Source: CAUZFZ01 sp963579025 (lineage in GTDB: Bacteria > Planctomycetota > Planctomycetia > Planctomycetales > Planctomycetaceae). Taken from it: DNA of 64,000 bases. Each line of letters opens with the position of its first letter. Position 1 is the first letter of the stretch. Under the pieces are notes generated by a model. That model worked only from the letters and a program-made list of their open reading frames with translations. It made no database searches and was not told where the DNA came from. The translations under genes were made by a program, and so were the position numbers. Shown one piece after another: positions 1-8,333 of the stretch. The DNA is taken from NCBI GenBank assembly GCA_963579025.1, contig CAUZFZ010000021.1, forward strand, positions 26,189 through 90,188. The letters run 5' to 3'.

Positions 1-1404
1 AATCTGGCCATGTTTCATCACGTAGGCGTCCTGGAAGCCTTCGACTCGCAGGACACCATAGAAGTTCCGCGCCACCGCTACAGTCTTCTCGGTCAGAACG
101 CTGGACTGCATATAAAGTGCGCCCGTCAGGATGACCATTCCCGCACCGGCCACCAGCCACGCCGGACCGCGTTGCGAGCCGCGAAACGGCGATGTCTCGT
201 CGCGGTAAAGTACGACCAGGACGAGCGCGCAGGTGGCCACAATTGCTACGGGAAGTTCAGCGAGCGTGTGGAAGACGAGTGGCGCAACAAGTCCGACAAA
301 CAGGCCTCCGATGGCGCCGCCAAACGACATCGACAGGTAAAACGTCGTGAGGTATTTCGGATGCGGCTTGAGTTGGACGAGTTCTCCATGACAGACCATG
401 CAGCAGCAGAACAACAGGCCAAAGTAGATCGCCGCCTGCGGAGTGATCGCCGTAACGGTGTTAAGTAGAAGCGCCGCATCCCACAACAGGAGGCATGTCC
501 CCACGACACACAGCAACAGAGCGGGCAGAAATATCTTCCGCGAGTACCAGCGGTCACTATCAAAGCACAGAATGAACGAGAGCAAGTAGAGCGACAGCGG
601 CAGCACCCACAGAAACGGGACGACAGCGATGTCGGTGCAGACTTGATTCGTTGTGGCCAGCAGCATGGTGGACGGCACGGCCGCCAGTACGCACCAGAGC
701 AACATGTCAGCGCCTGTGGGGCTTGTGGCGGATCGATCGAACTCTTTCGACGCCGCGTCGGCCGTGTTGTCTTCGTGGATCACATCAGCGGAACTGGGAC
801 GCAGCACGACGACGATCCCGCAAATTCCACAGCACACGGCGAAGCCCGCGAAACTCCATGACCAGAACAAACCCTGTGTCCCAATGGCAAACAGGGGCTC
901 GAAAACAAACGGATACGAAATCAGAGCCAGTAGTGAACCGGCATTCGAAAGCGCATACAGCCGATAGGGGACCTTGCCCGGTACGGCTTTCAGGAACCAG
1001 CTCTGCAACAACGGTCCCGTCGAGGACAGCACGAAGTAGGGCAATCCGACCGTCGCTCCCAGCAGCAGCAGAATGGCAGCAACAGGACTGCCGTTCGAGT
1101 CGGGTTTCCAGCTTTCATCGGGGGTGATCGGCAGACAGCAGACGGCGGCAATCAGTAGTCCCGCGTGCAGCAGTCCCTGGGCGCGGCCACTTAATCGTGA
1201 GGCCAGCAGATGGGCGTAGACATAGCCTCCCGACAGAACAACCTGGAAGAACAACATGCAGGTCGTCCAGACGGCAGGACTGCCGCCGAACCATGGCAGA
1301 ATCGTCTTGCTGATGAGCGGCTGTACTTGAAACAACAGGAACGCACTCAGGAACACGGTCAGGAGAAAGAGGGCCTGGATGAAAAGGCGTCGGGCCGATG
1401 GCAT
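1..1404 (-). CDS. Fused multi-spanning membrane / spermidine-synthase-like protein, 3' end outside window (partial)
   Basis: Reading the minus strand from the ATG at 1404 gives 468 uninterrupted codons that run off the left edge. The protein starts MPSARRLFIQ and carries about ten hydrophobic segments (for example LFLLTVFLSAFLLF, AAILLLLGATVGL, FLWVLPLSLYLLSFIL). The end of the visible part (EKTVAVARNFYGVLRV) matches the start of the spermine/spermidine-synthase-like domain that follows the membrane part in 'fused MFS/spermidine synthase' proteins, common in planctomycetes and other environmental bacteria. Those proteins join an integral membrane module to a cytosolic methyltransferase-fold aminopropyltransferase-like domain; their substrate is generally not established. 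The catalytic domain lies outside the window, so activity cannot be judged. Family assignment is fairly secure; a polyamine function is inference only. Confidence 0.8.
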   Translation of the reverse strand, partial: MPSARRLFIQALFLLTVFLSAFLLFQVQPLISKTILPWFGGSPAVWTTCMLFFQVVLSGGYVYAHLLASRLSGRAQGLLHAGLLIAAVCCLPITPDESWKPDSNGSPVAAILLLLGATVGLPYFVLSSTGPLLQSWFLKAVPGKVPYRLYALSNAGSLLALISYPFVFEPLFAIGTQGLFWSWSFAGFAVCCGICGIVVVLRPSSADVIHEDNTADAASKEFDRSATSPTGADMLLWCVLAAVPSTMLLATTNQVCTDIAVVPFLWVLPLSLYLLSFILCFDSDRWYSRKIFLPALLLCVVGTCLLLWDAALLLNTVTAITPQAAIYFGLLFCCCMVCHGELVQLKPHPKYLTTFYLSMSFGGAIGGLFVGLVAPLVFHTLAELPVAIVATCALVLVVLYRDETSPFRGSQRGPAWLVAGAGMVILTGALYMQSSVLTEKTVAVARNFYGVLRVEGFQDAYVMKHGQI

Positions 1405-1964
1405 CTGCGGATTTCTCGTTGAGGAACAATGTCTGGAGCGGGAGCCTGAACGGCCACACAATCGTTCCAATGCGAGTCTCGTGCCAATCCTTAGGTGGGT
1501 CGTTCGGAGTTGGTCCGTCCTGTCGCCGTCAAGGCACCGGTTTGCCGCTCTGTAGGGGTATGATCCGGTCGTTTGACTTGAATGGGACCTCTGAGTGCAC
1601 GGTTTTGGTCGCCCAGCCGACCGACGTGACAAATCGCGGCAACCGTCGCGATCAGTCAAATCAGAAAGCCGTAGAAGAACGAACCTGCGTTCCACTGGCG
1701 CATCCACCGACCCGAAACGTGTTGCTGATTTGTGACACGCTGATCAACGCTATGAACATCCGGCGGCTACGAAGCTGGCTGCGCATTCAAGCCACGATCA
1801 TTTCCCACCGACCCGAGAACCATTGAAGTATTCAAGCGGGAACGCCATCGAGGTTGTCCCGGTGAGTCCACGGCTTTGCCGCAGAATCGCCGCGTCCAAC
1901 GCTGAACGATGCGTTCACACACCCTTGGACAGTCGGCCAATTGGCGTGCGACCTAACCCCAGTG

Positions 1965-2005
1965 GATTAGGAACTCGTGAGGCTCCGCCGAGCCGAGTTC
2001 TAATC
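1965..2005 (+). ncRNA. Long imperfect hairpin, possible small RNA or leader element
   Basis: GATTAG-GAACTC (1965-1976) pairs with GAGTTC-TAATC (1995-2005) with one bulged G; an inner GGCT/AGCC stem (1981-1984/1991-1994) closes a six-base loop. A rho-independent terminator follows 12 nt later. The 816-base stretch 1405-2220 otherwise shows no convincing gene on either strand, so this could be the 3' end of an untranslated transcript read rightwards. No known RNA family (tRNA, tmRNA, SRP RNA, 6S, RNase P) was recognised. Confidence 0.35.
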
Positions 2006-2016
2006 TTTTGTTCGAG

Positions 2017-2051
2017 AAGCCCGGGTGTTGTGCTCGGGCTTTGTTTTGTTG
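2017..2051 (+). terminator. Rho-independent terminator
   Basis: AAGCCCG (2017-2023) pairs with CGGGCTT (2035-2041) and is followed by a T-rich run (TTTGTTTTGTT). The T run is on the plus strand only, so it should stop transcription coming from the left, where no protein gene is seen. Confidence 0.6.
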
Positions 2052-2220
2052 CGCGGTGTGAGGATTGTTTGTGAAATGACCGCTGCAACGCTGTGGGGCA
2101 GCCCGATCTGTGTCGTGTCGCCGTGTTGCGGACGGTATTGGGTGGGTTCGGCGCGGACCAGGGGCGGGCTCGCTGTCGGTGGGTTTCAGAAACGAGTGAA
2201 CTGATTCACGGGGCTGGGTT

Positions 2221-2625
2221 TCAGCGGTGTGTCAGTGGCGGTGGGCGGATGCGGTGGAAACTCTGGAAGATCAGTCTGCCTCCGCAGATCGGGCAGCGTG
2301 GTCCGTCGTCTGCGGTCGGGCGCAGAGCCGGGACCGACCAGTCTTCCAGTTCCAGTTCCAGATCCAGATCCGGTTCGACCTCCCGCAGCGATTGGAGGAT
2401 CGCGGCACGCAGATGATCGAGGTCGATGTTTGAGCGGCGGCTAAGAAAGCCGTAGTGCCGGATCTTCAGCGACCAACTCGTGACACCGCCACACACGCTC
2501 ACTACGATCATCCTGCCGCGAAGTCGGGCGTTTTGGCAATGGACAATTTCTGGTCGCGGCCGGGTGATTGCGATCGTTCGGCGGCTCAGTCTGGTAAGGA
2601 ACTTCTCGGGGCGGTACCTAATGGC
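2221..2625 (-). pseudogene. 3' remnant of an IS91-type (Y2, transposase_32-like) transposase
   Basis: The minus-strand frame ending with TGA at 2221-2223 encodes a tail typical of IS91-family transposases: an R-T-I-A-I-T segment, then K-I-R-H-Y-G-F-L-S-R-R, then the C-terminal zinc ribbon C-P-I-C-G-G-R-L and a short arginine/proline-rich end. The usual block between the R-x-A-I-x-S segment and the IRHYGFL segment is degraded, and everything upstream, including the catalytic tyrosines, is missing. Homology stops almost exactly at the start codon of the next plus-strand gene (2621). This is a dead fragment, with no intact ends seen. Assigned from motif memory only, so moderate confidence. Confidence 0.55.
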
Positions 2626-3364
2626 CACTGTTGCACGAAACGGTCGTGGAGTGCAGATCCTGGGGGTCTCGCTGGCGTTGTTAAACCTGGCATTGTGGTT
2701 TTGCGTACCGGCAATCCGCGCGTACATTGACGAAATGACTGGCCGATGGTCAAACGCCCACAATCCCCTGATTGTGAGCGGAGTGCAAGAGTTGCTTGTC
2801 TACTTCGACCCCTGGCTCGCCCGTGGAGTCTTCCCGGTCATCTACACACTCGGGTTCGCGGCGATCCCATTCCTCAAGAAGGCGAGCGGGGTCCAAACAG
2901 GCTCACGGCCAGGCCGAGCGTACTCGGTTGTCCTTTCACTCCTCCTGATTGGCTTGGAGATGGTCTGGCTTGTCTTGATCGCGGTGGGTGTCTTGCTTCG
3001 CGGTCCGAACTGGAACATCTTCTGGCTTGGGGAACCTTGGGATCTGCAAAAAGTTGTACCACTAAACATGGTCGATCTGTCCGATTACTTCTGGCTGAGG
3101 TGGATGGGTCGTCCGATGGACAGTATGCCCTGGGCATTGCGGGAACTCCCAGGCTTGGTGCTTGTCGGTAGCTACCTACTGGCTGGAAGTATCATCGCCT
3201 ATGGCCTATTCCGGGCAGGGCAGCGCCTGACGCCCTACTGGCGCTGGGCCGTTCTGGTGCTGTTAGTACAGTTCGCGGCCCTGGTGCCGATCAAAATGGT
3301 CATGCGCTGGGCATTCAACCTCAGGTACTGGATCTACATTCCGGAGTGTTTCTGTAATGTATAG
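2621..3364 (+). CDS. Multi-pass membrane protein of unknown function
   Basis: A 247-residue protein starting MATVARNGRG at the ATG of 2621; the frame is open 141 bases further upstream, but that part lies over the transposase remnant and is not protein-like. Hydrophobic segments suggest five membrane spans: about residues 12-31 (LGVSLALLNLALWFCVPAI), 64-80, 97-122 (VVLSLLLIGLEMVWLVLIAVGVLL), 173-192 and 204-222. There are no recognisable catalytic motifs. The polar regions carry the tryptophan/proline-rich stretch typical of lipid-facing loops. I do not recognise a family. The gene stands alone, with the IS91 remnant directly upstream and a repeat-like segment downstream, so its original promoter region may have been replaced. 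Confidence 0.7.
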   Translation: MATVARNGRGVQILGVSLALLNLALWFCVPAIRAYIDEMTGRWSNAHNPLIVSGVQELLVYFDPWLARGVFPVIYTLGFAAIPFLKKASGVQTGSRPGRAYSVVLSLLLIGLEMVWLVLIAVGVLLRGPNWNIFWLGEPWDLQKVVPLNMVDLSDYFWLRWMGRPMDSMPWALRELPGLVLVGSYLLAGSIIAYGLFRAGQRLTPYWRWAVLVLLVQFAALVPIKMVMRWAFNLRYWIYIPECFCNV

Positions 3365-3374
3365 CTCCGTTGGT

Positions 3375-3490
3375 GCGCGAAGCATCGCCGAACCAGGCGC
3401 TGCACCAGACCGGGGCCCCGTACTGGTTTCACGCGGCATCCCGGTGTTACGGGCGGCCCCGGCAGGTGAGCCTGGTCGTCAGGTGCCGAC
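3375..3490 (+). repeat. Repeat-like intergenic segment encoding P-N-Q-A-L-H-Q-T-G
   Basis: Between the two small membrane protein genes, the plus strand reads P-N-Q-A-L-H-Q-T-G-A in one frame. I recall this peptide signature from short dispersed elements that are often mis-annotated as small proteins in planctomycetes. The segment contains the palindrome GGGGCCCC flanked by ACCAG/CTGGT. It is listed as a probable dispersed repeat, not a gene; only one copy is visible in this window. Confidence 0.4.
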
Positions 3491-3541
3491 GAGTCCGTTT
3501 GTCTTTCGGCCATCTCCGCAGACTCAAACGCATCAATACTA

Positions 3542-4126
3542 ATGACCTCTCACGAATTCACTCTCGAATATGAATTGTGTCGCGACGATCTGATCGCCTA
3601 CAACGGATTCAATTGGGCATCCTGGATGCTCAGAGATTGGATCCTCTACCCGGTGGCAGGGATCATCGGGGCAGGCATTGGACTCGCTGTGATTGTTGCG
3701 TTCTACTTGATTGCCGTGCTGGTTGAGGCGCAATGGGATGCTGTACTAAACGTTTTCTTTCCATTCGGTGCAACCGTTGGTCTCGTTTTGGCAATCGTCA
3801 AGGTAAGGCAGACTGAAAAAGACGACCTGCTAGTTCGTCTAGCTGTTATGGTCACGAAGGATTCGAGAGATGACGTCCTCTCCGCAGAAGAGGAATCGAG
3901 ACTCGGCAAGAGAACGGTATCGGCAACATCACATGGAATTGAGATCACGGGCCCGGCCGGAACAACCACCAGGACATGGGAATCTATAAGGAATGTTACG
4001 GCCACGGATTCTCACGTTTTCATCATCTCCGATGTTGGGATGATCATTCCACGGCGTTCGTTTGCCAACGACACGATGTATTCTGAATTCATCCAATGTG
4101 TCCGTAGTTGGATCCGCCAATCCTAA
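3542..4126 (+). CDS. YcxB-like membrane protein
   Basis: A 194-residue protein. An N-terminal soluble stretch (E-F-T-L-E-Y-E-L) is followed by two membrane spans (about residues 36-66 and 70-88) and a C-terminal soluble domain of about 90 residues. The C-terminal part (S-H-G-I-E-I-T-G, then W-E-S-I-R-N-V, then I-I-P-R-R-S-F) follows the pattern of the YcxB-like C-terminal domain, a PH-like fold with a W-x-x-I core and an I-P-x-R-x-F segment. Members are small membrane proteins of unknown function in many bacteria. Family call is moderately strong; no specific role can be given. A large palindrome follows immediately downstream. Confidence 0.7.
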   Translation: MTSHEFTLEYELCRDDLIAYNGFNWASWMLRDWILYPVAGIIGAGIGLAVIVAFYLIAVLVEAQWDAVLNVFFPFGATVGLVLAIVKVRQTEKDDLLVRLAVMVTKDSRDDVLSAEEESRLGKRTVSATSHGIEITGPAGTTTRTWESIRNVTATDSHVFIISDVGMIIPRRSFANDTMYSEFIQCVRSWIRQS

Positions 4127-4173
4127 TCGGCAGTACAGATCGCCCTCGGTCGCCAGGCAGAGGCAACTAACAA

Positions 4174-4311
4174 GGCGTGCGGCAGTTGAGAATTCACCAA
4201 CGCCCCCGACTTTACGTCGGGGGTTCTCGCGTCTTTGTACTACCGATTGCGTAGTGCAGAAACGCGAGAACCCCTGAGATAAACTCAGGGGCGGTAAATC
4301 TGCCGCACGCC
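4174..4311. repeat. Cloverleaf palindrome (four-stem inverted repeat)
   Basis: An outer perfect 12-bp stem GGCGTGCGGCAG (4174-4185) / CTGCCGCACGCC (4300-4311) encloses three hairpins. Arm 1 is CCCCCGAC/GTCGGGGG (4203-4210/4216-4223). Arm 2 is GGTTCTCGCGT/ACGCGAGAACC (4222-4232/4262-4272), with a further inner GTACTAC/GTAGTGC stem. Arm 3 is CCCCTGAG/CTCAGGGG (4271-4278/4284-4291). It fills the gap between two convergent genes and could act as a bidirectional terminator, a MITE, or a REP-type element. Confidence 0.8.
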
Positions 4312-4314
4312 TCA

Positions 4315-7300
4315 TCACTCGTTACTGCCACGATCGAAGCGGAACGAATACAGGTCGGTGTCCTGGAGCGCGAAACGAATTTGGATGGCCTCCGACTCGC
4401 GTCCGGACACTTCTGGCGATTTCTTCCAACTCACTTCATGACGCAAGGAGTCGCCGGTGACCGCTTTGCAGTCGCTCAATGCGAACCCGGGAATCACGTT
4501 GCCGTCCGAGTCGAGCAGTTCGGCCTTCAACCAACCATCGTCCGCGCAGGCCGCGTTGACGAATAGACGATCGCCCTCGATCTGCATCGGTCGAGTCGTC
4601 ACCGTCCCGGTTTGCTCACGGGTGGCACGCAGTGATGCGAAACCATCCAGTCGCAGCGTCGCCAGACCGACTCCCAGCGTGTGATACGGCCTGGTCATGG
4701 GCAGCACCTTCGTGCAGTGCCCCATGCTGGCGCCCAGGTAATACAGCCGAATTTCATCATCCACGACGAGCATCGTGTTGGCACCGTAAACCATGCCCGA
4801 GTCCCATTCGCCGAACCTCCCGATGGATAAGGCCCGGCGAGGAAAATCGACGTCGGTCCATGTCTTCAGATCCCGACTGACTTTCATGGGCATGTCGAGC
4901 GGACCTTCGCGGTTACCGATCACCGGCCACAGGTTGTACAGAGCAACCACAACGCCTTCGTAAGGGATGGCCGTTACCGCGTAGACCTCGCTGTGAAACT
5001 CACTCAGCCGCGTCACGCCCGGCAACAGACTTCCGAACGCTCGGCATGCTCCCTCGCCCACAAGCGCGTCCTCTCGCCGCCCGGCCAGAAACGGAAACGT
5101 CGCGGTGATCGGGTCGTTGAGTTCTTTCAGTGTCGCCGCTGCAAAACTGCGACGCACAAAACCGTCGTGGTCACGCATGTACTTCGGGAAGAACAGATAC
5201 CGACCGAAACCCTGGCTCGGATCGCTGATCAGCGCCACGACGTCGCCATGGGCGGGACGCACGGATTGCGGCTGACTCCACCTGATGCCGTCGCTCGATC
5301 GACTGACCCCATAGGTCTTGTCGTGCTGATAGAACAAAGATTGAAACCGCCGCTGAGGATCGGCGGCCTGCGGGTCGTGCTGCACGTTGTTGCCTGGCTT
5401 CTTCCAGATCGCGATCTGGCCGTCGAAGCCCAGCAGATTGTGCTGCTTAAACTCGCCCCAGGCAGATTCGGCGATGTCCGGTCGTTCCCAGTGAACACCG
5501 TCCGCGGACACGGCGTATCCCTTCAGGGAATGCCTCGGACCGCAGCGGTACCACATCTTGAAGCAGCGTTCCTGGGCGTCGTAGATCACGGTGGACATGA
5601 ACGGATCGGCCCAGCCCTCTTCCCACGGCACCTGTGCCTGAAAGACTGGATTGCGTTCATGCTTCCTGAATGCATGCAGTCGCCGCGACAGACCAGACAT
5701 CTCTGCGATCGCAAAGTCGTCGATGAAGAGCTGCGTGTCGCGGCCATTAATGATGACGCCGTCTTTCAGCTCGGTTGGCGGACGATACACCGGATTCTGT
5801 TTTCGCGCCGGACGATCTGACGCGGTGCGTCTCCACTGATCCAGACTGATCAGGCCATCCGTCGGAGAACCGTTCAGGATGCCAGTCGCCGTACGGGCCG
5901 CAGTGCGAACACCCGTATCGGGGTCACCAAACAGTTCGCCGAGTTTCGATTGCGCCCGCTTCGCACCGACACGTCCCAGCGCGTCGCATGCCTTCTCACG
6001 CACATCCGCATCTGCATGACCCAGAGCCGCTTCCAGCACGTCGAGAGCGGCACGTTGCGTCTCCCGTTCCGTATCGGTTGCCGGACTCGAAACTCGTAAG
6101 GCCAGCAGATCGAACCCGCGCGGGTGTTTTGCAACGCCCTTCAGCTCGGCGACGTGAGCGGTCGACCTCAACGCATACACCGCGGATGCACGCACGCTGG
6201 CGAATGGACTTTCCAAAGCCGCGGTCAGCAACGGAACTCCTTCGAGCGATCGCATTCGTCCGAGCAGTCCGCAGACCGTCAGTCGCGCCTGCTCGGACCC
6301 CGTCCGCATCGATAGTTCAAGATGCCCGATATCGAACGACTGTCCGACACGCCACAACACGAGTGCCGCACTCGGCCGTTGATCGGGCGTCCCGTTGGTG
6401 ACTGCACTTTGAAGGCCAGCGATGACCGGTTCCAGATGCGTCAGGCGTTCCAATGCCATGCCGGCCGAGCCCGCTCGCACAACATCAGCACTTCCCAGAT
6501 CGCCGATCAGACCACGCACACCTTGCTGCAGCGTCTGACTGACCGGCCAGTCAGGATGCAGTCGCAGGACTTCCGCGGCAGCCAGCCGAGTCATCGCGTC
6601 AGTACTTGCCAGGCCGTCGGATGCCAGTTGCTGTGCGATATCGTCAATGCTCTTGTCCGGCGTCAGGTGAGTCAGCAGTGTCTTTCGCACGAGCCGATCC
6701 GGATCATCCAGCACCGGCCGCAGTGCTGCTCGGTCATCAATCCGCCGCAGTGCAGCGGAGTCCTTTGCCAGTTCACGCACCACCGACTGACGTACGGTCG
6801 CATCCGGACTTTCGAGGAAACGGTCGATCAGCTCGTGCCGTTGCCTGGTCTGCAGGCGGGACATGTCCAGCCGCGCAAAGCCACGGCGTCGCGCCAGTGC
6901 GTTGCCAGAATCGATGTCCTTGAGACATCCGGCCGCAAACACATCCTGCGGGTCCAGCTTCGGGGCCGCGACGTCCGGCAGTTTTTCGCCGACCAGGTTG
7001 CAGGCCAGCAGATAAAAATCGTCGCCGTTGTCATTGCCCGTGTAGACGCCGACCCACGCCGTGTGGCCATCTGGCGTCAGGGCGAGTGACGGTCGCCCTC
7101 CGGATACCGCCAGAGTATGCGTCGACAGTTCGTGGTTCGCCTCGAACACAGTCAGCTCAACAGATCCGACATGACCGCCGTAGTCCTTGCTGACGTACGT
7201 CGGTCCTGCTCCCAGTTCCCACGCGATCGCCACGCGATCGTTCGCCACGGCGATGTCTGTCCGCCCGGCATGACGTCCTGACGCAGCCAGTGCAATAACA

Positions 7301-8163
7301 GTCGACGTCCACTTGCCATTTGCAGTCAGTCGCGCGTGACTCACGTTCCGGATCGATCCTGACGTCGCGCCCGCTGTAAACGACACGTGCAGTCGATCGT
7401 CTTCATCAGCGACAGCGGAGATGTTTCGACAAACGCCCGCACTCGTAATCGTGACAAGTTGCCAGCTCCCGTCTGTCCCGCGAGTCGCGCACCTGGGTCC
7501 ACCATTCTGCGGGCAGAACACGACCTGCAACTGGCCGTCACGGGATACGACCAGATCAAAGTACCCGGGGGCGACTCCACTCAGTTGCTCGGGACGAGTG
7601 ACGTTCCACTGACCTGCGGCAGATCGTTCCCACACCGCGAGACGCGTTCGATCACGCGTCAGACACACAATCACGGGTCGGTCATCGGGCAACAGCCCCA
7701 GCGCGACATTGTTGCCTCCGTATGTGACGCCCTGGCCGAACGATTCCAGTCGCCACTGCCCGTCGATCTGATGCCAGTAATCAACTCCGTAAGGCTGACC
7801 GCGGAATCGAGCGGCCACGTGCAAACGCCCCTGTCGGTCGTAAGCGAGATCAACCGGCGAGCCAAACGTGCCCCAGCCATCGACGTTCCATGTCGACTCA
7901 CTGTCGATGGCAGAAAACGTCATCCGTCCGTCGGGAGTCATCACGCCCAACGGCTTGCAGGAGAAATCGCCCGCCGTGAGCGTCCAGGTAAACGCGATCT
8001 CACCGGATGGAGACACGGCAAAGCAACTTCGCTCACCCGCCAGAGGACGCTCGCCGTCAACCTGCACATCAACACGTCGCGTCGGTAACTCCCACGCGAC
8101 AGCACTTGCCGCTGAGATTGAACACGAGCAGGCGGCCAGCACTCTGACGATCCGAAGACTCAT
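4315..8163 (-). CDS. Giant secreted protein: propeller, HEAT repeats and GH32/43-like domain
   Basis: A 1282-residue protein with an N-terminal signal peptide (M-S-L-R-I-V-R then a hydrophobic, Ala/Ser-rich stretch). Residues about 30-400 form a beta-propeller-like region with repeated D-G/W patterns. Residues about 420-800 are alpha-helical HEAT/PBS-lyase-like repeats (R-x-x-A-x-x-A-L-G-x-x-G, for example the A-C-D-A-L-G-R-V-G segment). Residues about 840-1200 resemble the five-bladed propeller of GH32/GH43/GH62-type hydrolases seen in many planctomycete secreted proteins (L-F-I-D-D-F, W-E-E-G-W-A-D-P-F, K-M-W-Y-R-C). A short beta-rich C-terminal domain follows. A role in extracellular glycan breakdown is inferred; the substrate is unknown. 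Its stop lies 4 bp from the cloverleaf palindrome. Confidence 0.75.
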   Translation of the reverse strand: MSLRIVRVLAACSCSISAASAVAWELPTRRVDVQVDGERPLAGERSCFAVSPSGEIAFTWTLTAGDFSCKPLGVMTPDGRMTFSAIDSESTWNVDGWGTFGSPVDLAYDRQGRLHVAARFRGQPYGVDYWHQIDGQWRLESFGQGVTYGGNNVALGLLPDDRPVIVCLTRDRTRLAVWERSAAGQWNVTRPEQLSGVAPGYFDLVVSRDGQLQVVFCPQNGGPRCATRGTDGSWQLVTITSAGVCRNISAVADEDDRLHVSFTAGATSGSIRNVSHARLTANGKWTSTVIALAASGRHAGRTDIAVANDRVAIAWELGAGPTYVSKDYGGHVGSVELTVFEANHELSTHTLAVSGGRPSLALTPDGHTAWVGVYTGNDNGDDFYLLACNLVGEKLPDVAAPKLDPQDVFAAGCLKDIDSGNALARRRGFARLDMSRLQTRQRHELIDRFLESPDATVRQSVVRELAKDSAALRRIDDRAALRPVLDDPDRLVRKTLLTHLTPDKSIDDIAQQLASDGLASTDAMTRLAAAEVLRLHPDWPVSQTLQQGVRGLIGDLGSADVVRAGSAGMALERLTHLEPVIAGLQSAVTNGTPDQRPSAALVLWRVGQSFDIGHLELSMRTGSEQARLTVCGLLGRMRSLEGVPLLTAALESPFASVRASAVYALRSTAHVAELKGVAKHPRGFDLLALRVSSPATDTERETQRAALDVLEAALGHADADVREKACDALGRVGAKRAQSKLGELFGDPDTGVRTAARTATGILNGSPTDGLISLDQWRRTASDRPARKQNPVYRPPTELKDGVIINGRDTQLFIDDFAIAEMSGLSRRLHAFRKHERNPVFQAQVPWEEGWADPFMSTVIYDAQERCFKMWYRCGPRHSLKGYAVSADGVHWERPDIAESAWGEFKQHNLLGFDGQIAIWKKPGNNVQHDPQAADPQRRFQSLFYQHDKTYGVSRSSDGIRWSQPQSVRPAHGDVVALISDPSQGFGRYLFFPKYMRDHDGFVRRSFAAATLKELNDPITATFPFLAGRREDALVGEGACRAFGSLLPGVTRLSEFHSEVYAVTAIPYEGVVVALYNLWPVIGNREGPLDMPMKVSRDLKTWTDVDFPRRALSIGRFGEWDSGMVYGANTMLVVDDEIRLYYLGASMGHCTKVLPMTRPYHTLGVGLATLRLDGFASLRATREQTGTVTTRPMQIEGDRLFVNAACADDGWLKAELLDSDGNVIPGFALSDCKAVTGDSLRHEVSWKKSPEVSGRESEAIQIRFALQDTDLYSFRFDRGSNE

Positions 8164-8333
8164 ACCACGCTACCTTTTGTTTGTGGATTGCTGCATGCGG
8201 TCATTCCTGAGTGGGCTATGGTAGCCTTCCGACCCGCCTGGCGTGATCTGTGGCACTCGCCGGATCAGGAAACGATTCAGAAACAATTTGCCCAAACGAA
8301 TACCTGAAGCTCTCACACACAGAGGACAACCAC

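Noticed and set aside
1398..1826. Plus-strand open frame of 142 codons
   Set aside because: Composition is not protein-like, no ribosome site, and it starts over the 5' end of the real minus-strand membrane gene.
1965..2051. tRNA or tRNA-Sec gene
   Set aside because: No acceptor stem, no T-arm consensus with pairing stem and no CCA end could be fitted.
4993..5820. 275-codon plus-strand frame inside the giant hydrolase gene
   Set aside because: Antisense shadow; the minus-strand product has consistent domain motifs through this region.
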